DNA of 64,000 nucleotides. It comes from Gautieria morchelliformis. Its lineage: Eukaryota; Basidiomycota; Agaricomycetes; Gomphales; Gomphaceae. Positions 56,318-64,000 of the stretch are shown one piece after another; the stretch's first letter is position 1; each line of letters opens with the position of its first letter. The notes beneath the pieces are model-generated. The model saw only the letters and a program-made list of their open reading frames with translations. It made no database searches and had not been told where the DNA came from. The stretch is from assembly GCA_015179125.1 (NCBI GenBank), contig WHVA01000030.1, positions 124,001 to 188,000 on the forward strand, read 5' to 3'. The position numbers and the translations under genes are program-made.

Positions 56318-57137
56318 ACCTAATCAGCTCTACAGCAATTGTTCTGGATGAAGCATTATGTAAAAGCCGCTGTAAAGCCACTATTACATATAAGTATACC
56401 CTAAGTATATACTCACATCAGAGAAAATAAACGCCAGGAAGGTAAGAAGCATGTACAAACCAATGACTGATCTAATAAGATCGGAGCGGCGGCATGCGCT
56501 ATTCACGTGGGGGAAAGACGCGTCATATGTTTGGTATGTTTGCCTAGGTCGCGTGAGGGACTACATACAAAGCCCTGTAAATAAATTTCCCTACTTAGTC
56601 CAGATATATGCGAAGCTACTACGCCTCGACTCATTTGAGAAGGCTCACGTCGGATAATTTTCCAAGTAAGTAAGTACTGAGAATGAAGACATCTCTAAGC
56701 CAAAACCACCTGCTCACCCCCAGGCCGTAACAGGACGGATTAATAGTCCACATTGGACACTTATCGGTCTGCCGGCCCGGGAATCCAGATTCCGGGGCTG
56801 CTCGTATATTTAAAAGTCTAACGCCACAATTGTCGTTGCCTGAATAGGTGAATAGGTGAGCCGTCAAGGGGCATTCAGCGTTCCATTTTCAAAATTTACT
56901 GCTAGTGATTGAAGGATCTGACTTGACGTACGCATTAACACATTTACTACTAGCAGTGACTCCAGTCATTGTGTACACAGCCATCGTATAATTACCCTTT
57001 GCAAGTCACCGCATGTTGACCGCAGTACCGCTGATACATCAGTAATTGTGTTCACCCGACCACAGGATACAGGCATACAGGGCTGAGCTGTAGAGGCTCT
57101 AGTTTCATATACACGTTACATAACAGATTTCTTCCAG
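56318..57137. other. Intergenic; Mad3 promoter region
   Basis: No coding sequence was recognised between the Copia element and Mad3. The 5' untranslated stretch just before 57138 is pyrimidine-rich (ttcttccag). Confidence 0.5.
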
Positions 57138-58745
57138 ATGTCACGTGACACGCGTGGTTCAATCTCTGTTATGCAACTTACCACACCTTCACCAACTCTC
57201 GATGACGTGTTCAACGATGGGCAAAATCATAACGAGCTTGTCGATGCAGATGTCATAGAGGCTGTCAAAGAAAATATTCAGCCACTTCAGCAAGGCAGAC
57301 GCGCCACTGCGCTTTCCGCCATCTTTTCGACCCCTCTCGTTCAACGGGACACGATCCTTTCCAGAAAGCGCGCACGCTTTCGTCTCCAGGTGACTCAGGC
57401 GTTGGAGGATGTCGATGAGGATGAGGGCTGTGAGGACCCCCTTGACGTCTATTCTCGCTTTGTGGCGTGGACGCTTGAGTCGTATCCTCAGGGGCAGAGT
57501 GCAGAGTCTGGTCTGATGGAATTGCTTGAAGAAGCCACAAGACAGCTGAAGGGCAGGGATAAATACAAGCAGGACCCTCGATACTTAAAACTATGGACCC
57601 TATACGCTGGATATGTCGAGAAGCCTGCCGTTGTCTATTCCTACCTCCTTGCCAATGAGATAGGGACAGATTTCTCACAGCTTTACGAAGCGTTCGCTCA
57701 TGTATTGGAACGTGATGGACGGTAAGTGTTTGGACTTGCCACGGCTGTATTTCCTATCTCTCTTTGTCGGTTTGCCAAACGCTTCCTGAGCGTTTTGTTA
57801 TGCACGGCAACGCCCAGGGCGTACCGTCTTTCGAGAAGCCTCGTCCACACTTTCGCGTCTTTTGTGGATTTATTTTTGGAGCCCGCTTTGGGGAAGAGTT
57901 TTGGATACACATATCTCACCTTTGACTGACAGTTGAATGTCATCTAGCGGTCGAGAAGCAGACGAAATGTACATTTTAGGCATTGCCCGCAATGCCGAAC
58001 CCCTCGAACATCTCAAGAAGCGTTACGCGGACTTTCAACGCCGCATGCTTGCAGCTCCACTTCCTCTCCCTCCTTCCCCACCGCGCTCCACTGGGGCTCC
58101 TACTATCGGACGTCGTACCGTCCTTGGAGAGACTAGCTCGCGCCCTAGTCATCCCACCGGCACGCAAGTTGACGTCTTCTCTGTCCCGCAGCCCAATGCA
58201 CGACTGCAGATCTTTGTCGACCCAACAAGCGAAAAAGCGGATGGCAACAAATTCCCTGATGTAGGCACCCGTGTTTCCAGGACGAAAGAGAACAGACCTG
58301 AGATACACAAAATGGGAGATGGGCCATTGTCCCGAAGTCGAGGTACCCAACGCATTATAAGTGCACCGGCCAGCCGCATTACGCCTTTTAGAGATCCACC
58401 GGCGAGAGTTGCCTTTGTCCCATTTCGGGATGACGAGGACGCGAGTGCCATGCCTCCGCCAGCCGCATCTTACAAACGAACTGCGTCAACATCTTGGCTT
58501 GGAATGCCAACCGACGCGGATCCACCTGCCACACCGGGGTCTAGGTTTACCCCCTACAGGGACGAGGTGTGTTTTATTGCTTATTAGTCTGTACGAAACT
58601 TATGAAAGCACAGGGAGTGCATGAAACGCCTCGCCGTCCAAGTATGCTCACCGCTCGTGCTAAGAAAGGAGAGATAGCGTCAGAGGCCGAGGCCTTGAGG
58701 AGGGATCCATTCAAGAATTACGGTGTGCAACCGTACGACGTATGA
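57138..58745 (+). CDS. MAD3: Spindle checkpoint protein Mad3/BubR1-like
   Basis: Exons 57138-57721, 57948-58566 and 58614-58745 give 444 residues. KEN box 1 at residues 44-46 sits in EAVKENIQPLQQGR, the motif by which Mad3 blocks Cdc20-APC/C. The Mad3/BUB1 homology TPR region follows at about 100-230: DPLDVYSRFVAWTLESYPQG, then DPRYLKLWTLYAGYVEKPAV, then LANEIGTDFSQLYEAF and GREADEMYILGIARNAEPLE. A second KEN (TKENRPE, residues 308-310) and an ABBA-like LQIFVD near 280 lie in the disordered tail. There is no kinase domain, so it is Mad3 and not Bub1. Intron 1 is 226 nt, long for this genome. The last exon ends NYGVQPYDV. No breaks. Confidence 0.95.
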
Positions 58746-61700
58746 TATGTGAGGCGTAGTGTCCAGTAGCCCCTCGTCATGCTTTAATATTCGTTATTAT
58801 CGCGAAGCTTTTGCATTTTTACTGTGTCGTAGACTCAGAGGGAGGCGCTTTCAGAATGCCCTGGGGACAGGTCCTCGTTTCTTTTCTGTGACGGGATGAT
58901 CATGTGTGCTAATCGTTAATCTGAGTACTACTGGGACTTTAACGCGTTTGAAAACATCCAGCCTAGGGTGGTCTGGATTATGCCTCTCCTCAACTCAATG
59001 TCTCCCGGGTTGTCTATAACCTGCCTGGAATCCACTATGCCTATACACATGTGTATTAGATAGCTTCCACATATGTACTTGTTAATCTGTAATGCTCTGA
59101 TTCATAATCCAAGGTTCACATTCGAGAAGCGTGGCTTGAACAAGGATACTAAAGATGTTCACATGGAAGACTTGAATAAGCAGAGATCCTGACTCAAGGA
59201 CTCCGTCCGTGACAAAGAAATCAGCTGAATTGTATGACGGTGGCTGGGCTGCAGTTCATTCGAAAGCAGAATTTCACGTAAGACGGGAGTTATTCTCAAG
59301 ACCTCATGCATCTTGCTCGGTACATGTCCTAGTTTATGATCATCTTGTAGTGTGCACATGAATCAGTAATTGAGTCTTGACTTGAGTTTGCATGCATCCA
59401 GACGCCAGCGCACATCGTACGATCTGCGAATGCCTTAACATGGTTAACTTTTGTATGATTCCAATATTGCACATTTCTGAATGTTCTTATAATAAGTAAC
59501 CAGAAAGATTTACCCGTAGAGCGGAGTAAGCTGTCGCCCTTCTCCGTTTCAAATAATTGCTCTCCGCACTTCGGCGAGGCGGAGTTGGGACTTTGAATCG
59601 GCGAAACCTGAGTTTGTAACATGCTGCGTTCTGATCGGCCTTACTATCAGGTCTGGACGTCCATACAGTATAAGTATGGCCCCATGATATGCCTTATCAG
59701 GCCACATTCACCGCCCCCTACAAAGGCATTGCGCTTGTTCCTAAACCTTGTCTGTGCTAAATCTGCTCAAACCCTTATGCTAGGTAATCTCCGATCATTC
59801 CTGAATCGCCACACGTACTTACGTAAATCCAAGTCCGAGACCACCTGCGTCCTCCCTGAACCTCCGCGATGTGTACTGGCTTAAATCCAAGGTCCCGTAC
59901 CATTCGGTTTTATTGCGAAAGCGTGGAGATAGCATTGATATCTGAGATGGCACCATTGGCTCTGTGAGTTATTTCTAACTTTGGCGCCATAGCATCACCT
60001 TTCAATGTGTCTTTGTAAACCTCCGCAATGATAGAGTTCCAATGTCGAGATCAACTGCTTCCTCGTGGATATCAACCAATTTCAGAATGAATACGTTTAG
60101 AGACTCCTGAGATGGCGCCATTCATTACACGCGATACACTGGGAAACTCGAAACGAAGTCGAGCATGGCGGACGAACCCGCCGCCACATCAAAATAATTC
60201 AGCACATCGAGTACGACTTCGAGCTGTACTTCGCGGATCTTGGAAGGGTAGCTTAGGGTACAAAGTTGATTGAAACGGGTGCAGTTCGAACGCATCTGCA
60301 CCCTCTTTCGCCTGACTCATGTAATTGGACCGCAAGGACTGTATACACCTATGTGGCCCAAAGTTTCGGAATTCCTTTCGGACCGGCAAGGTATAATGCT
60401 GCTCTACGCCAACAGAAAAATACAGATTTGTCCAGCCAGATCAACGATTAATCTTGCGAACCTTCCGAGATAACTTGTGTCGGAGGAGACACCACGCACG
60501 TATCATTCATGCGTGGGAAGTACGCGGACTGTCTCGGTAACTCTACGTCATTCTCAGCGACGATTCAATATGGGTAATTCAATTCCATTTAAGCTGCCCA
60601 AATTGAGATTGCACCGCGTCGTATCTCAGCGCTTCACAGAACCTGCAAACTCAGTGGCACATCGTTTAATGCTAATTCGTCGCTTCGAAGTTTCCCGGGC
60701 TCTCCTCACGTAATCACCGGCGCAGTATAAGTGAGGCGTCGTAGACAAATCATACTAGCAGGCGCTTTCCCCTCTCCTGTCAGGCTGTGCCGTACACTTA
60801 CAGCTATATATGTGCGTAGTTTCCTAAAAACTCTTGTCTAGACTCAATCCATGCCCATATAGCCTCTGAAGCACAATGTACCCAACGCACCCTCAAAATC
60901 TTCACGGTGAGGTGGCCGCAGACGTATCATTCCCATGCGCCTGTCCCACGCATGCGACAGAACACACATGTGCGCTCCTACGCCGATTTTTGGTCGTATA
61001 CCTTTTTGATTCCTAATCATGTATCTAGATTATGCTCAGTATGACCTCCTATCACTTCAGTACGAAATTTACGGGGCACCCTCACTCATGTATCCCTCCG
61101 ATTTTTCTCGTTTGTTTTTTCCACAAGTATATCAGCCCGTGCGCAGGTACTCATCTCACAGCTAGTGCATCACGATTTCATCCATGCAAACATGAATCAC
61201 TGCCAAGCAACCTATTCCATCTCCTCAGGTCCTCCCAGTCCTAAACTGTCGCTCTGACCTGGCTCGCTGATGCTATACTTAATTGGACTAGCGTGTCAAA
61301 TCTCTCCCTCTCCAAATTGTCATCCGGGGCTGACGTACCCGTTGGAGCCTATAAACAGTACGGACATGAGAGAGCCATCTGAGGTCCCCTCTTAATTGAC
61401 ATTGTTCTTCGAGCGAGTCTTTCTAACGATCATCTGTAATTAGGACCCTGAACTCCGTAATCATCAAGAGCAGTTCTACCAGGCGCAAGTCACGTCTTCT
61501 GGCGACAATTGTATTGCGCCAGAAATGGAAAAAATACACACATATCATCGCCTCCCTGCTATTGACACGAGCGGTCAAGCATTTATAGCCACAAACTTAT
61601 CCCAAGGCCCGAGGTGCATGTTCACATCTAGAACTATGGAGTGCCACAACCGAAAGCCGCTAGCCAAGTTTGCATGCGATGTATGGTTAGTATGTATATG

Positions 61701-62857
61701 GGAAAACATTAGTACCATGGCTGCTCATTGGCTACCTCTGTAAAGCGATACACGCTTTTCTTGCGAGAGTAGCGCAAAACGACACCAGCAGAATCAAATC
61801 AAACGTTTTCGCTGCGGTATCTGGTGAGTCGAGAATCAATGCTTATTCTCCCCACCCAAGTTTACATGCCATGCAGCAACCACATGTTTGCGCGTCTTGA
61901 TTATCGTAACTGGCATCAACGCCGATGTCAAAGCCTACATGGTGGAGTCTATTCTCGCTGAGTAATGGGACGATTCTGCCGCCTCACCAAGCGTAGTGTA
62001 TTCCACAGTAGAATGGACTACCAGTAGTAGTATTCATGTAAAGTTTGAGCTCGAAAGTATCTTTTGTTATGCTTAGATGCTTGAGCCTTTACTATCATTA
62101 GACAACAAATGGACCGGGCCAGGATGTGAACCACCGGACATTACTGTGGCACAGGCTCATGTTTTGGTACGTGTAAATGGCTATTAAATAAATAGATATA
62201 TTAGCCATGAACCCCTGTTTTTCTTAAGATGAAATAGCATGCCTGAAGGCAAGGCGTGTGGCCATATATGCAGAGGCCACCTGCCTTTCCTCACCTCAAG
62301 GCCTCAATTCAACCTCAAAAATTGTGTAATTTTTACGAAAATATTTATATGGTCCATATCTAATATCCGTGTGATGCCAGGGTGCCCACGGCGCATAGGT
62401 TGCTGGAGAGTTTGTCGACAGGGAGGAGTGTGACAAGTGCCCAAACCGCTCAGCACGCTGTCATGCTCCGCATTGTTCTGGAATGTGTCACAACTTACCG
62501 CATTCCACCTTGTACCCCCATTACTGAACTCTAGTAGCTCTTGTCCCCAGATATTTTCAGCTTCATGGCACAAGTCAACCAGGATATAAACCTGACCCAA
62601 CACAACAATTCTGTCGACAGTGAGTTGCAGGTCGCCCTTGCAGAATACTCTTCGGATTCTTTGTCCCTTCACAATATTTCTCTAACTCATGGCCATACTC
62701 TACCCTTCACAATTGTGTTCAAGGACGTCAGTCTCAGCATGGTGGTCACACAAAGCAACAACTGCATGTGAAGGCAGAAGAGGACATACCAGTTGTGTGG
62801 TGTGAACATCAGTCTTCAATGGCCAAGCCTCTCACCTGTAACACATTGTGAGAATGG
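58746..62857. other. 4-kb gene-poor stretch
   Basis: Only short open frames without family signatures are present and no tRNA or terminal repeats were seen. A palindromic cluster of CTCCGC/GCGGAG lies at about 59568-59584. 62541-62780 may be the decayed N-terminal part of the pogo transposase downstream (SELQVALAEYSS resembles the usual start), but I could not connect it. Confidence 0.45.
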
Positions 62858-63195
62858 GTGAAGTTGCTCACTGGTAAGATCACCTTGGTCGTCTGGGCAA
62901 GACAGTTTCTTTGCAGGCATGAGGCTACAATCACTGCAGCCAAGGTGAGGGGGCTCTACCTGAAGCGGGTGAAAGCATTCAACCCAGCAATGGTCAAAGG
63001 CCATTTTGAGATCCTAGGCAAAGTGATGGACACATACAGCATCAAGGCACACAACGTTTACAACGTTGATGAGAAAGACCTTCAGATGGGGGCTGATCAC
63101 AAGAACCTCCCAACTCAGTTCATCTTTTGCAAAGGGGACCGGGATTGTTACACTCTTAGGTCTGACACCTGTGAGGGCAACACTAATGATGTTCG
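62858..63195 (+). pseudogene. Pogo/Tigger-type DDE transposase fragment
   Basis: The frame encodes the end of a CENP-B-type DNA-binding region (ARQFLCRHEATITAAKVRGL), AFNPAMVKGHFEILGKV, then NVYNVDEKDLQMG, the first catalytic Asp block of pogo-family DDE transposases, and FIFCKGDRDCYTLRSD. The remaining catalytic residues are absent because the sequence changes abruptly to Gypsy pol at about 63196. The upstream start is not clear. It cannot be active. Confidence 0.75.
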
Positions 63196-64000
63196 AAGCC
63201 CATCCGCGGGTGTTGTCCGGAGTCAAGCATGAAGGGAGTCTGTTGTGTGGCGGAATGGACATGGTTGTTGTATTGGAATTCTGCCAGTGGAAGTAACTCA
63301 TCCCAGTCATCCTGCCTCTCATTGACAAAGAGGCGGAGGTATTGCTCCAACTCCTGATTGACCCGTTCCGTCTGTCCGTCACCCTGCGGATGGTACGCTG
63401 TGGTGGTAGCCAGCTTTATGCCGAGCAGGCAGTAGAGCTCCTGAGTCAATTCCGCGACAAATTGCGGACCTCGGTTGGAAACAACTTGCTTCGGGAGCCC
63501 ATGCAACTTCCAGACATGTGCAAGGAACAGGCGGGCCGCTCCGAGGGCTGTGATCGTCGTGTGTGTCGGAATGAAGTGGGACACCTTGCTTACCGAATCC
63601 ACGACGTTCATGATCGCATCGTAGCCATGAGACTCTGGGAGTTCAACGATGAAGTCGACACTGATGGTGTCCCAGCGGGATTCGGGAATCGGGAGCGGAA
63701 CAAGTTCTCCGACGGGCGGATGTCATTGTGCTTTGGTTCGGAGACAAAGGTCACATGTCTTCACATACTGTCCAATGTAGCGGGACATCTGAGGCCACCA
63801 GTAATTCCGAGCCACTAACTCCAGCGTCTTCCACCTGCCAGCATGCCCAGCGACCCGTGTGTCATGGTGCTGGGACACAATGCGGCGGCAGAGGTCCACC
63901 CCACCTGGAACATAGACCTTGCCTCTGAAGTGGAGCAGTCCATCACATTCCGACCATTCCGCTGCCCGTACAGACTGTGAGTGCCCTTTCCGAAGTTCCT
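63196..64000 (-). pseudogene. Ty3/Gypsy pol fragment: integrase
   Basis: Reading from the window edge leftwards: a zinc-binding HHCC region (HHDTRVAGHAGRWKTLELVA, CDLCLRT), then ESRWDTISVDFIVELP with the first catalytic Asp, VVSNRGPQFVAELTQELYC where the usual second Asp is N (S-D-R-G normally; here SNRG), and AYHPQGDGQTERVNQELEQY with the Glu. The frame ends at HPRMGFE where it meets the pogo fragment. An in-frame TGA at 63723-63725 fits CGA to TGA. The element continues beyond the window; the chromodomain end is missing here. Confidence 0.88.

Overview
The window comes from a filamentous fungus, almost certainly a mushroom-forming basidiomycete (Agaricomycetes). Genes are cut by many introns of about 50 nt with GTRNGT donors. 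Several encoded families are typical of that class (DUF6533, DUF6535, HeLo-like/NACHT STAND proteins). The mobile elements are fungal: Ty3/Gypsy chromovirus, Ty1/Copia, hAT and pogo.

Layout. 1-7.2 kb is a decayed chromovirus: a protease/RT fragment split by an inverted solo LTR, a chromodomain fragment, an antisense spliced ORF and a 3' LTR that abuts the tail of a dead ICMT gene. 7.6-10.9 kb holds no gene I recognise, but it ends in a perfect 61-bp palindrome. 10.9-19.1 kb holds a DUF6533 membrane protein, a 1.1-kb internally deleted hAT element with an exact 8-bp target duplication, a decayed LTR and a DUF6535 membrane protein. 20.1-24.5 kb is one exon coding for a 1450-residue disordered protein. 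25.2-31.3 kb is a STAND immune-receptor-like gene: HeLo-like N-terminus, NACHT, 19 ankyrin repeats and a seven-bladed Tup1-like WD40 propeller. 32.5-43.2 kb is the housekeeping core: peroxisomal acyl-CoA ligase, intron-containing tRNA-Ala, a small two-exon gene, kinetochore Sos7, ribosome-biogenesis Noc4 and a Fus3/Kss1-type MAP kinase. 44.3-49.3 kb is a single gene that reads as helical bundle, membrane helix, pseudokinase, RasGEF-N, RasGEF and active kinase. 51.3-56.3 kb is a complete but inactivated Copia element with a 490-bp solo LTR nested in its integrase. 57.1-58.7 kb is the checkpoint gene Mad3. 58.7-64 kb is gene-poor and ends in a pogo transposase fragment cut by a Gypsy pol fragment on the other strand.

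How the genes relate. The Fus3/Kss1-type MAPK lies next to a gene carrying both a RasGEF and a kinase, separated by a 0.7-kb tandem repeat. Ras and this MAPK class act in one mating/filamentation pathway in fungi, so the adjacency is suggestive, not proof. Sos7 and Mad3 both act at the kinetochore and spindle checkpoint but are 18 kb apart. The most unusual genes are the NACHT-ANK-WD40 receptor and the pseudokinase-RasGEF-kinase chimera. All splice sites were read by eye and no database was searched.
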